Assembly (NCBI GenBank): GCA_023014365.1
Contig: JAEBUN010000032.1
Coordinates: forward strand, 124,001 to 188,000
Origin: Lepiota brunneoincarnata
Taxonomy: Eukaryota; Basidiomycota; Agaricomycetes; Agaricales; Agaricaceae
Direction: 5' to 3'
Length of the DNA: 64,000 bases
Below, one piece after another: positions 46,101 to 57,600 of the stretch. Within the stretch, counting starts at the first letter, position 1. The number at the start of each line of letters is the position of its first letter. A program made the translations under genes and the position numbers. Under the pieces are notes generated by a model. The model saw nothing but the letters and a program-made list of their open reading frames with translations, made no database searches and was not told where the DNA came from.

Positions 46101-47648
46101 TTTGACAATTTGGACGATGATGTTGATCTAACTGCAGCATCACCCTCAGACACAAATAAGGATTCACCTTCATCCAATGTAATGCCACTAGAGCAATGCC
46201 GAATTAGCATGCCATCTATGTTTCAAAATCCAATTGCCATCCAGTCTGGAATTGAACTGGAACTGCTGTTAGAGCCAGTGCAGGTTGGGACCAAAGTGGA
46301 GGGTTGGAGTGGTATCCTTGATATAAGGTAACCGGGGGACAGGGCAAAGTCAGTGCATAGACTTTGGGACTGAGGCAGAGTACATCAGGCGGGGAGTTGG
46401 ACTTGCAGCCTCAGCGTATGTGCTGTGCCCTCCTACTGTCCTAGTCCGTATTTCAGGAAGTCGGGGCTGAAGCGGAGCAAGGCAGAAGAGAGAAGAGGAT
46501 AGAGAACAGGGAGCTGGTCCGCTGCTCAATTTGATTATCAGACTGAAGAGTACAAGCCAAGTACCTATGGTATATATACTACTGGCCTTACGAACTATGA
46601 CTCGTACTGACTATGTGCGGAGCAAAGTGGAGACCGATATAGTTACAAACAGATTACGAACGGATTACAAATGGATTACGAAGGAAATGGAGACTGGTAC
46701 AGGTATGGAGACTGATAACGTCTCTTGGTTATGGACGGAGAATGGAGAACTGGAAAGTAGCACTGAGGGTCAGGTGACCACGGCATGTGCGGAGATGGTT
46801 GTGTGATCGGGGCAATGGGTTATGGTTGGAGTGCATCAGGGCCAAGTCAGAGGGCAGAGGGTTGTTATGTGGAGCGCACGTGGAGTCAAGAAGCCGAAGT
46901 ATAATGGTTAAGCTCTGGGTTTGGCATAGATATGACAACTGCACAAACAGCAAGCTCTGCAGCATCTCATTGGACTTTGTAGTGCAATTGCCAAAAAGTC
47001 CTTTCAATATTCTTATATACTCTGGGTTATGGGTCAGTTGTCAATTCAGACATGTAGTTGTGCTGTTATTGCAACCCTCAATACTCACATTGCATTCCAT
47101 TGCCGAGCATATTCAAAATGCTGAGCGGCAATAGTTCGCCTCTGTGCTGAGCCTTTGGCATTGGCAGAATTCCAACCATTATCCAAATCAGATGTCAAAT
47201 GCAGCACTGCTCTACTCAATCCAAACCAGAGTGGATCAACCTCACTTCAACTCTCCTGGATATGGCAATTGCACTTTGGCAGACAACACCTTTCATCTAA
47301 TGGCCTCATTGAATGTGAGTGCACTCAATATGGCTCATAGTGAATTTTGATCTGTGGAAAGCTATCTTACATACCATCCCAGTTCAATGTGTGCATTGGC
47401 TTCATGCTCATGCACAGAAACAGCACTGGGAGGAGGAGCTTCTCTTAGTCCAATATGAAATGCAATGGACGGTCTGGTATTTCCATCATCTTCAAGACAT
47501 GTGGGAGCAGAGAGAAAGCCATGATGGCAATGCCTTGGGGCCCACAGCATATGCTGCCAGAAAAGCGGCAATGTGGAGCAGAATGGCTGCCAATGCTGAC
47601 CAAGCATTTGTGAAGGTCCTAAATATGTTCCCTGATGCTATGCAATGA
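43191..47648 (+). pseudogene. KDZ transposase with N-terminal Cys cluster, degenerate
   Basis: Kyakuja-Dileera-Zisupton-type transposase, common in agaricomycetes. The N-terminal Cys cluster reads ALPACGKCSNCANEWQGIWR and CHNCFSAKILCCICMWHSHF (43590-43700), followed by HRFKWWNRIFF. Then NGIHNIVLVTCPCQQREEVL, the WHWVKKKKWAGHGH segment and CPACPQPGINLP (44655-44690). The KDZ core is GIVAVACAHHGCFAPNSIAN, LFKGEQQKIVDWVLLQ, PAQGIMLIYDIACQYSVHLW and, past a stop, AIGLFHVHGH; the C-terminal part ends at 47648 (MWEQRESHDGNALGPTAY). Many stops and frame changes, plus solo LTR-B at 46267. CpG-depleted. Terminal repeats not found. Confidence 0.88.
46267..46937 (+). mobile_element. solo LTR-B with ACTGC target-site duplication
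   Basis: 671 bases from TGTTAGAGCCAGTG to ATATGACA, flanked by ACTGC at 46262-46266 and 46938-46942. Matches 36751-37410. It lies inside the KDZ relic. Confidence 0.92.
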
Positions 47649-47707
47649 GTTACTTTCCCTACTATCTATAATCTTCATCATCACCAATAATAGATAAATA
47701 TGGTCAC

Positions 47708-50244
47708 ATGATGGAACAAAGGTTTCTTTTTCAGTGGATGATCTTATCTTTTCTCTGTAACTATACCATGCAAGAAAGCTCCTTCAGCACTGGCAATGAC
47801 CAATCTGACCATGTTCCATCACCTCAAGAGGTGGTATCATACTGTGATTCATGTCTGAGGGCAATCCTAAATGCATTGCAAACTGCAACTGGTGAAAAAG
47901 AGGAATGGATTGCCAAAGGCATCCAAAAGGAACTGGTATGCCCATATTCCAATTTTTTTGCTAACTTGCTCAAGTTAATCCACCACTACCCCCTTGCCAG
48001 CATTTTGCACTGATTATAGTCAGTATGGCCGCAGCAAGTGGACAATTACTTAATGTGCTGCTGGTTACACAATACCTTACATGTCATCTCCTTTATTATG
48101 AGAATTCTTTGCCCATTGACATTCCCATGCTCTTAACAATCAATGCCAGAAATCATCCAAGTCACCCCATGGGCACTTGCCTACAGGATTGGTAGGAACA
48201 ACCCACACTGCCAACAGCAGATGATTTTATTTCATTCACAAACATAAAACCATGTTGGCATTACCACCATTGTGTTTCGCACTTGACATATGCCATGGCC
48301 TCGGCATATTCATCATCCACCAACTGGCCACTAGGACCCTCCCTCTACATTCAAAATAAATGCCAAGGCAGCAGTCAATACTGCAAAGTTGCCATGGATG
48401 CCCTCCATCAGTTACATGCTTTGCGAGTCCATGTACAGACTACAGAGACCTCTACTGAAAATGAGCAGCTCCTGATACACTGTGAACCCCTACCAGTCAT
48501 AATTTACGTCGAAAAATGTGGGGGCTGTGTCATAATTCACGTCAAATTATTAAAGAATTATGACCTTTATTCAGAAAAACGGTGTTATCTGGTGTAATTA
48601 TCAAAATGTCATTATTATGTACCCTCCTAAAAACGGCACTATCTGGTGTAATTCTCACTTCTTGACTATTTCTGATGTAAATTACAACCTGTAGGGGTTC
48701 ACAGTGATAATGCACCAAGCCTTGGCATTTAACCAGCTATATGAGAAATGCACTGTGAAAGAGGTGGATACACCTGCACTTGGCTACAAGGCAGGCACTG
48801 ATGGCAACATCATGGGCATCTTGCCACCCCCCCCCCACCCACAGCTGCTGGTCCAACACCTACCCAAGCTGAAGGTAGCACAATGTCCGATTCTCAACCT
48901 CCATGCTACTCCAAGCACAATGTCTCTAAACCCACTGCTGCCCCCAAGGCTTCCCATGCCAAAGCCCCAACAAATGCCAAACTGGCCAAAAGGATCCAGG
49001 AACATGCTGCCAACAAATTACATTGCCTCCACAATGAGCCCTCCCTCAAATGGACATGGGGAGTTGATCTGGATGAGGCTGATATTTGGCAACTTTGGCA
49101 TGCTGCAGACAATAACTACAAGGTTCCACACTCCAGATATGACTGCTCCTTGCACCAGGGCAATTTTCATGGCATTGATTCATCTATCCCACCTCTTCCT
49201 GGCTCTAGTATATGGAATGTTTCATCTGTCAATTCAAGTCAGCCTGGGCAGACTGAATTGCAGTCTCATGATATCCCAGCACACTTTCACACTCACCCAC
49301 TTTCTCATATTCATCATGGCAGCACCACTATGCACCAATCCATCAATTCTAGTTCTTCATCTGGTCCATCACCATCAGCTGTACTCCACACCCTGGAACC
49401 CAATACTGAAATTGCTGTGGATGCATCTGCCACAAATACCAATGCCACACTTCCTCAGGTTGCTGTCAATGCTTCCTTTGTTATCTCATCACTGCCGGTC
49501 ACACACCTATGTTCTATGGCATCCACTGATGCCACACACATGATGCCAAGTAGACCACACTTCTATCCCTGACATGCATGTGATGTGCAATTTAGGACTC
49601 TCTCACTGTCTCCTTCTGAATCTTCTGAGTTCTCTGCATCTGCTGCTCTGCTGGCCCTCAAATCTGGCCCTTTGGCATTAACTACCATGCGGCATCCAAT
49701 TACCACTGGCAATGTTACTGCTGAATCACAAGTTGTATCATCAGAGACACTGGTGGCATTCAGTGGTCCCCCAGGTCCAGACCATCACTTGTCTGAATTG
49801 GGTTCGAGTCATCATAGCCATGATTCGTCCTTCTTTGCCAATGTTGTGCATGCGCTTGACAATGCTGTTGCCTGTGAGGCCCCTAACATTGCTGCCCACC
49901 CACACGCCAAATCTACATCATTCAGTGCAATGGCAGCATTCAGTGACTCCTCATCCCCAGCCTACCATTCTCCTAAATTGGCTTCAAGTGGCTGTAGCCT
50001 ACACTCCTCCTTTCTTGCTGATGTGGTTGGTGCACTCAACAATGCTGCTGAATGTGATTCTCCTGCCATTGCCGCCTACTCATATGCCAACCCAATAACT
50101 CCATACCCTAATCCCTTGGCTTCTCATCATGCTCCAATGATGCAGACCCAATCTATGCAATCTGCCACAAGCAGTGGCAGCCTTGAATCCTCCTTTCTTG
50201 CCAATGCTGCCAATGCCCTCGAAAGTGCCAGTATATGTGAGTAG
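47708..50244 (+). pseudogene. unknown ORF downstream of KDZ, with repeat-bearing C terminus and MITE insertion
   Basis: A long, mostly frame-1 reading. 48283-48477 joins in frame to 48710 once the MITE is removed. After a poly-C run (about 48825-48836), where the frame shifts, it continues as MSDSQPPCYSKHNVSKPTAA at 48883, then LKWTWGVDLDEADIWQLWHA. It reaches TGA at 49570-49572 and runs on in the same frame to 50244. The last third has three imperfect units: SSFFANVVHALDNAVACEAP, SSFLADVVGALNNAAECDSP and SSFLANAANALESASICE. I do not recognise the family. It may be an accessory gene of the KDZ element or an unrelated captured gene. The single TGA could be a decayed CGA. Confidence 0.45.
48478..48706. 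mobile_element. 229 bp MITE with CACTGTGAACCCCTAC ends
   Basis: The terminal inverted repeats CACTGTGAACCCCTAC / GTAGGGGTTCACAGTG are perfect for 16 bases and continue imperfectly (AGTCATAATTTACGTC versus GGTTGTAATTTACATC). ATA flanks both sides (48475-48477 and 48707-48709), a 3 bp duplication. CACTG-type ends with 3 bp duplications are typical of CACTA/EnSpm-like families. The element keeps CpG sites and has internal ACGTC repeats. No coding capacity. Confidence 0.85.
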
Positions 50245-50864
50245 ACCCCTAAAGTCAATTGAAATTTGCTAATCATTTGACATCTCAGATGACAATCAGA
50301 GTTCAGGTGGGGAAGTTATGGATGATTCCAACATATCCTCCTCCCCTCCCATCTCCCCTGGCCTCACTCTCCAAGCGCTCTCCATCCCTTCCCAGCAATC
50401 CTCTCCTTCTCAAGTTCTTCCTTCAGGCTATACTGCCCAGAACTTTCAGCAATTTGGCAACCCTGATGACTATGCATGATGATGCCTGTGAAGTACATAT
50501 TTCTTGTATGTAGGAGGATTAGTGAAGATGTTCTTTGTCAATGGTTCTCAATATATGTGTCCAATGTTGTGCCTTTTGTATGTGCCTGACTTCTGTGGCA
50601 GCAATGGGTCTCCTGGAGGTATTGCCGCCCTTCATTTGGGCTCATGCCATGTTATTGCCGCACATCATAAGCCAAGCTGCATCTGGCCAGGGTCCTCCAG
50701 TGCTGGCCTTTACTGTCATATATTATATACCCACCAGCGAAGTTTTACAGTGGGGTGGCAGAGCCAGCAGGGTTCACTGGCTCCCATTCAATCGATATGA
50801 TGTATGTCTTCACTGACCAATTCACTTGATACATTGTAGGTTGATTATGTGGATTGTCTCCCCA
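50245..50864. other. unassigned region between repeat-bearing ORF and RepB
   Basis: Open frames at 50504-50800 and 50535-50816 overlap in different frames; neither shows a known motif. May be the decayed end of the preceding gene. Confidence 0.35.
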
Positions 50865-51720
50865 TCATTTAGGAGCATCATTCTAGGAGTTCCAAGATCA
50901 GCAACATAATTTGCTCTCAGGAACTTGCTCCCTAAGTGCCTGGCTGTTTATATCTTAGCCCATTGGGTTAGCAAGTTTCCTCACTAACTTTTAGCTACAG
51001 GTTTTTATCCTTTTCTTGGATCCTCCACACCCAGGTTCTCAACCCTAATACTCTAAAGTCCACTTCCATAGTCTTCAGGCAGTAGACTAATACTAGAATT
51101 AATTAGCTTATTCCATTCTTATCAATCTTCATTCTCTAGTTCATCATTTCTGATCTCTTTTTGTTTCTATGAGGGAGCATCCTTCCCTGAGTACCCTCTT
51201 GGGTACCTCCATCCAATCCCTTAGGTTTCAATACCATCAGAACCATTCCAAAGGAACATTCTCACCAGGGCATTAGCTAATCCCTACATTCTTTTGTTAA
51301 GATTCACTCCCAGACCTGTTATTATGGCTAGGTACCATCCAAATGTCATAGGCATTACAACTCATCCACTTTCTAGGGCAAAGACAGAGCAATGGGTCTT
51401 TTGTGCAGTCACGAGGATCTTAACCAATACTCTAGTCAACAAGGTATCAGATACAACACTCAGATACATTCATACCAGAGTCATTCTTCCATAGCCTTAT
51501 CACTAATAAGTTAGTCAACATCACTTTACTTGTCTGGGTATTCTGATTCAGTTTCTGAGATGTCTGCCTTTGCATGTTTAGATAGTATTCTAATCTCTCA
51601 TACCCAGTGTCTGACAATGGCCATATACTGATATTATTTGGTAAGGGAGAGTTAGTTACTTTATTAACTAGTGATTTCATGAATGAATGATTTTGCAGTG
51701 CAATACCAATACTATCCAAA
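50865..51720 (+). repeat. RepB copy 3, inserted in a DUF6534-type fragment
   Basis: Parallel to 24140-25012. Its right end joins the minus-strand DUF6534 fragment within the LLDSIG motif, so RepB behaves like an insertion. Confidence 0.65.
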
Positions 51721-52105
51721 AGCCTGAAAGCAGCTTGATTAAGATGCACCATGTTCACAAATCACTGGGGCTTACATGGCCAAGCTGACCTGTGGTTCAC
51801 AATACATAATGAGGACTCAGAAGTGTGACAAGGGACAGCTCATGGCTATCTTGGGAATTATGTGGTCATGAGAGAATCTTCTGTAGTAATTGTACATCTG
51901 TACAAGCTGCACACATATATCGTGAGGCAAATTAGTGGCAGGAACATCGGACATCAACTCACATTCACTCCATATAGGCTATTGGGTCATAATGAACATC
52001 AAGTCATCATGATCAGCCTTTGTGCATAGTGCCCATTGTCTCTTACCATGCTGTGAGAATGAGGCCAATGAACACCATGCCAAAGGTAGAGTCAAGCACA
52101 GCCAT
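51721..52105 (-). pseudogene. DUF6534-type gene fragment (5' end), copy 4
   Basis: Minus strand from ATG at 52105 (MAVLDSTFGMVFIGLI-like), with the VQMYNYY exon equivalent near 51870-51920 and MVHLNQAAFRLLDSIGI-like sequence at 51720-51760, matching the gene at 880-1290. Cut by RepB. No downstream exons. Confidence 0.7.
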
Positions 52106-53560
52106 AGCAATTGTCCAGCGAGAGTGACCTGTCAGAAGTGTAGTTATTTGCTTGGCTCTCCGCTTGTCAGATGAGAATTGTAGGATGGGATTGAATTAAT
52201 GTTGGATAGTTGTTGCTTGTACACTTAAATGCATTCTTACCCATGTAGGGGTGGAGGCATGTTGTGCTGCCAGTATGTCAATGATGCATCAATTGTTCGT
52301 CACAAAATGCAGTTCTGGTTTGTTTTCCAGAGCATTTCGTAAAACAAGGACTCAGAACAACAAGCGGTTTGTTGGATAAATCAAGCGACTCAAAATGTAT
52401 TTTGGTACGCAAAATAATTGCCAGACGAATAGACAGGATGGTGGATGGGTAGTATTCCTCTCTTTAAGCTGTATGACTCCTACGAGCACAAATGGTTGGC
52501 TTCATGCAGTCAGGATCTTGCTGCAGTTCCCACTTATTGACCAGTGCCCCGGACTTCTCTTGCATGAAGCCTAGCCGTTGCTTAGGGTTGATGCCATTGG
52601 AGCCTGAGGGAAGTTCACAACCAGGGTGCCTTTGCCGAAATATACCCTCCATTCTCATCATTCTAAGCTATCGCATCTGGGTATCAATCCAAAGGCTCAC
52701 CAGAAGTAGGATCACTGATGAAACCTGTACAGAACTGCTTCTTGATATGATCCGAACTGCGTGAGATGAGGTCAAGCATGTCACTTGCATGGCGTATAAC
52801 TGTGGGTGTGACAGATTATTCTGTAAACCAAGGAGTGGTGAGAATGCAGACAACGCCCTCACCTACAACAAAGAGCATGCTCAATTCAAACCCGTTCATT
52901 GGATCTCTGTTCTGAATTGCACTTGCGTGTCTTGCGCACTAGCCTTTGTTAAATGTCCTGCCACTCCCCTTCTTCCTCCTCAGTCCGCTGCTGTACCATG
53001 AAGGTGTTTTCACCCCTCAACACTTATATATTTTGGCCGTACTGACGAACCTGTGAGTGGCAGGATGCAGGTAGTGTATGGACTCGTTGATGGTATTGGG
53101 CTTGGACCGTGGGCCCGTACTGAAGATCAGAGCCTTTAATTCATTTGTGGTAATGCAGAAAATATCAGCCCGCTCATCCTCTAATTTTCCCCCCTCTCAT
53201 ATCCCCTGATCAAATTCGTAAACATTAAAACCCAAGTCGATGTCCCAAGTCATGTATATAACTGAATGTATGCGTTTTTGTGTTCATTTCATGTACAAAA
53301 CATGAACCTGACCCAAAAGCTGATATCCGCAGTAGGGGGTTGTGGCTGTAGAGCTCGGGGAGGCAGATGATCTAGTAGGTGGTGTTGTCAAGGAGTTGGA
53401 TCGAGCTGAAGTGGGTAGAAGTAGTGTCTGTTGGATCCCCTCCATGGCAGGTGTGTGGCTGAACTGGTTTGGCATGGCTGCACTTTGAAATACCGTACTC
53501 GCCAGCAACGCATGAGCCAGATGCATCGTAAAAGTTGCCGGCATGGCGGTGGGAATGTCA
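52106..53560 (-). repeat. RepA copy A5 (inverted)
   Basis: Matches A4 (9500-10905) in the same orientation and A1-A3 in reverse. The peptide core on the plus strand is IQRLTRSRITDETCTELLL (52685-52745). Together with 51721-52105 it gives the arrangement DUF6534 start, RepA, TPR-CHAT, mirrored at 13.9-16.2 kb. Confidence 0.65.
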
Positions 53561-54149
53561 AGGGAATTTGTCCATATACTGAACGAGGTGTCCTATGTGC
53601 GAACCAGTGATGGATGAGCTACTAGCTAGCTGTCGATAGCCACTGATCTAGCCAGTTGGTTTGAAGCTAGCTAAAGTGCTAGTAGCAGCGACTAAGGTGG
53701 CGGCGCCCGTGCAGGAAGCTAAGCTCATGCTTCTAGAAACCTATGCAAATGCTCCCTGGCTTGAAAATCAACAAGACAAAACCACACGGTAGCACTCACC
53801 TATATAGATTCGAAGTTAAATGCCAAAGGGAACTTGGTCCACAGTTGCATCCATCTCGATATCACCTCCATCATCACTGGCAGCATCGGCATTTAATAAT
53901 TCACAAAGCTATGCCTCCTGAGGTGTGGGATAACACCTTCAGATCTCGCTAGCCATATTACTTCCAATGGCTTAGAACAACGAAAAATTGGCGCAAAGCT
54001 GAGGGGCCCACATCTTGATGAAGACATCAATTACTAGTATCACGCTAGCCATCGAAAGCTATCCGATTTGAATCAATAACTGACACACCCTCGACTGGCT
54101 CCACCCATCACTGGTGTGAACCGGTGGTGAGAGAGCCCATGATTCCCAC
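53561..54149. other. unassigned spacer before TPR-CHAT upstream region
   Basis: Has no counterpart in the inverted copy at 15.1 kb, where RepA abuts the TPR-CHAT upstream region directly. Contains the words GCTAGC/AGCTAGC several times (53610-53690). No gene recognised. Confidence 0.4.
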
Positions 54150-54698
54150 AACGGCTCTGATCTTTGCTGGTCACCGGGATTTTGTTCAGGCTGGGGCCTC
54201 CGACATTTGGCCTTCTTGCTCCTCGAGGACCTGGGGCGCGGATCCGATCTGAGGGTCAGATTTTGCCCATGTTCGTCCCCGCACACACATATGGATTTTC
54301 GGGGGGCCTATTTGTACATGCAAGGACGACCCTTGCATGCCGTAGACAACAAGGTGCAACTGCACACCATCAATTCCGGCACCAGGAAAAAGAGAGGAAA
54401 ATTGCATCTGGTATTTGTTAAGTAGCAAGTCTGGCACCCGGAGGGAATCTTATTGCGGATAATGAATGAATTGTGGGCAGTGTCAGCTACGCACGTGACC
54501 TCGCCGTTCACTCATATCTTCAATCAATCTTGCACGACTCAGCGAGACGAATACCACTGCGTCTGGACACGCCGCAGATAACATTGTTCGATATAGAGTC
54601 GCTGGCTCTCAATCAAATACTCAACAAGTCTCTTTTCCACGATTTTGACTCCTGTCACCGATATTTCACATACGTGTCTATCTACCTACCTATACAGA
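54150..54698 (+). promoter_or_regulatory. conserved upstream region of TPR-CHAT
   Basis: Shared in inverted form with 14588-15134. The part nearest the start, including CGATTTTGACTCCTGTCACC and the following 60 bases, is well conserved (14600-14660), consistent with core promoter or 5' UTR. No TATA box identified. Confidence 0.4.
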
Positions 54699-57600
54699 AT
54701 GGAGGGCGGACGGATGTCAGACTACAGTGAGCATGTCTTCGCAGCTTTAATGAGTACAATTTGAAGTGAAGATGACTAGGGGCCACTCCCGAGCGTGGGG
54801 AGACAATATCCGGGAGCCAGGCATCTGTTGAGCTCGAGGCTACCCTTGAGCGCGAAAACTTACCCCGTTCGCTCGACCATCAAGGAGAGTCGCTCCTGAT
54901 CCAGTTCAAACGCACAGGCGACCTTGCAGATCTTCAAGAAGCGATATCTGCACAGCAGAAAGCAGTCGAGCTTACTTCTCATGACCATGCACTCCTGCCC
55001 ACCCAGCTCTACAATCTCGGAAGATCATTCAGAATTCGGTTCCTACGTGCAGGTGGCAACCTGTCAGATATTCACAAGGCGATATCTGCACATCAAAAAG
55101 CGGTCGAGCTCACTCAGCTCGACCATGCAGACATGCCCGGCTTGCTTAACAACCTTGGTATTTCGTTAGAACTTCGATTCGAATATACCGGTGATCTTGC
55201 GGATCTTCAGGAGGCAATATCTGCACAACAGAGAGCGGTCAGACTCGCCCCTCCCGACCATCCAGATTTGCCTTCTTGGCTCAACAGCCTTGGTAATTTA
55301 CTCGTAAACCGGTTCGAGCGTAACGGCGATCATACGGATATTCAGGAGGCAATATCTACGTTCGAAAGAGCACTCGAGCTCACTCCTCCTGGTCATATAG
55401 ACGTGCCCAACTGGTTAAATAATCTTGGAATTGCATTCAAGGCTAGGTTCAAATTCACAGGTGACCTTGCAGACCTTCAGCAGGCAGTATCTGCATTGGA
55501 GAAAGTAATCAAACTTACTCCCTCCGATCATATGCTCCTGCCTCCCCGGCTCAACAATCTTGCAATGTTGCTTCATGTTCGGTTTGAACGTGCAGGCGAC
55601 CTTGCAGACATTCACGGGGCAATATCTGCACTGGAGAAAGTGATCCAGCTCACGCCCCCTGACCATCGGGACCTGTCTGAACGGCTAAGCAATCTTGGAC
55701 ATTCATTCAGAATTCGGTTCCAACGCACAGGTGACATTGCCGATATTCATGAAGCAGTGTCCGCGCAACAGAAGTCTGTAGAGCTCACTCCTTCCAACCA
55801 TGCACTCCTGCCTGATATGCTCAACAATCTTTCAATTTCACTTCAAACTCGGTTCGAACGAGTAGGTGATCTCGTCGATCTCAGGGAGGCCATATCCATG
55901 ACACAGAAAGCGATCGAGCTCACTCCATCTGACCATCTTGACATGCCTGTCCGCCTGAGCAACCTTGGGATATCATTCCGAGCTCGATTCAAATGTGCCG
56001 GAGACCCTAAAGATCTTCAGGAAGCTATATCTGTGCAGCAGAGAGCAGTCGACCTCACTCCTCTTGATCATTCGCTCCTCCCTGGTTTACTGAACAATCT
56101 GAGTCGCTCATTCAGGACTCGATTCGAACATGCAGGTGACATTGCGGACATACAGGAGGCAATATCTACAATCCAGAAAGCTGTTTCCCTAGCTCCACCC
56201 AGCCATTCGCGTCTGCCGGTCTGGCTTAGTGAGCTAGGACTATTCTTACATATCTCGATGCTCACGTACTGGGAACGAAGACGACATGAACAAAGCCCTT
56301 GATTGCTATCGCCGCGCGGCTGGTGCCGCCACAGGGTTTCCACCCGCCCGACTCAATTCTGCCCGATTAGTCGCTCTCATCTACCGAGCAGCAGGAGATA
56401 CGGAACAATCATTGACCGCATATTCCGAGGCCATCAAAATGGTTTCTTTAATTGCCGGGTTGGACCAATCCCTCCACAATCGTCATCAAAATCTTGTTCT
56501 CGTCTCAGACTTTTCATTAGAAGCTGCCGCAGCTGCATTCTCATTTGGAGCTACTGAGAAGGCAATCGAGTGGCTTGAAGGAGGACGATGCATAGTTTGG
56601 ACGCAACTAAACAATCTGCGCACCCCGCTCGACTCCCTTCGGATACACAACCAAGCACTCGCGGAACGCATTTTGCATGTATCGCAATCCCTTGAGAACC
56701 CAGGCACTCGCAAGGTCCCACAAAGTTTCGACATTCATGACACGCTGGGAGATAGGAAGAGGGCAGCCTTAGAGGCCGAAGCAAAGCAACGCGTCGATCT
56801 TGCGAATGAACGGGATCGACTGCTTGGACAGGTTCGGGAGATCCCGGGGTTTGAAACATTCCTCCTTCCAACGCCGGTGTCTACTTTACTTGAGGGCTTG
56901 CCTGATTGTGGTCCAACGGTCGTCATCAACGTTCACAAGGAGGGCTGCAATGCCCTCGCGCTCTTCGCTAAGCCTCGGCAATGTATTCACGTACCCCTTT
57001 CTGGATTTTCGTACAACAAAGCATTCAACCTCCGTGGACGCTTGAAAAAGTACTTGGGTGATAGGGGCCTTCGGATGCGAGGAGCAGAGGTGGATCCTGA
57101 TAGTGAAGGAGAATTGCAGGATGATACTCGGGCACCAAGCTGGGCACGGTGGTCAGGACAACTGCCGAGGAATTCGTCGCGCGCAACGTATTTCCATGAT
57201 CAAGTCGATTTTGAAGGACTTGTGGGTTGATGTGGCTCAGCCGATCATTGAACGTTTAGGGGTATTCTGTGGGTATGAATTGCCATACAATATATTCAAT
57301 ACTAACGAACACTACTATATTATTCGGCAGTCTTCAAACATACAGACGGAAAAAACCAGGAATCTGGTGGTGCACTACCGGTCCACTCGCATTCCTGCCA
57401 CTCCATGCTGCAGGCATTTACGACGGACAAGGTGGGACGCCGAAGCTATCCGATTTCGCAATATCATCTTATACTCCCTCCATCACTACTCTCGTTCAGC
57501 GTGTGAGCAAACCTCCTATTGTCGATGGAGACCTCCAGGGCATGCTCATGGTCAGTGTGCCCGACGTGCCGGGCCAATGCCCAATCCCATGTACTACTGA

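Noticed and set aside
48883..49572. A stand-alone intact gene starting at 48883
   Set aside because: The same frame continues past the TGA to 50244 and upstream past the poly-C frame change and the MITE, so it is one interrupted ORF rather than a complete gene.
55133..56240. 135 bp tandem periodicity in the 55-56 kb region, first sight like a minisatellite or repeat array
   Set aside because: The units are open in one frame and encode TPR-like 45-residue repeats; spacing and drift fit a protein repeat, not a CRISPR or satellite array.
56303..56557. Alternative plus frame matching a frame in relic A (10843-11088)
   Set aside because: The match reflects DNA similarity of the duplicated TPR-CHAT gene; the true frame is KALDCYRRAAG.
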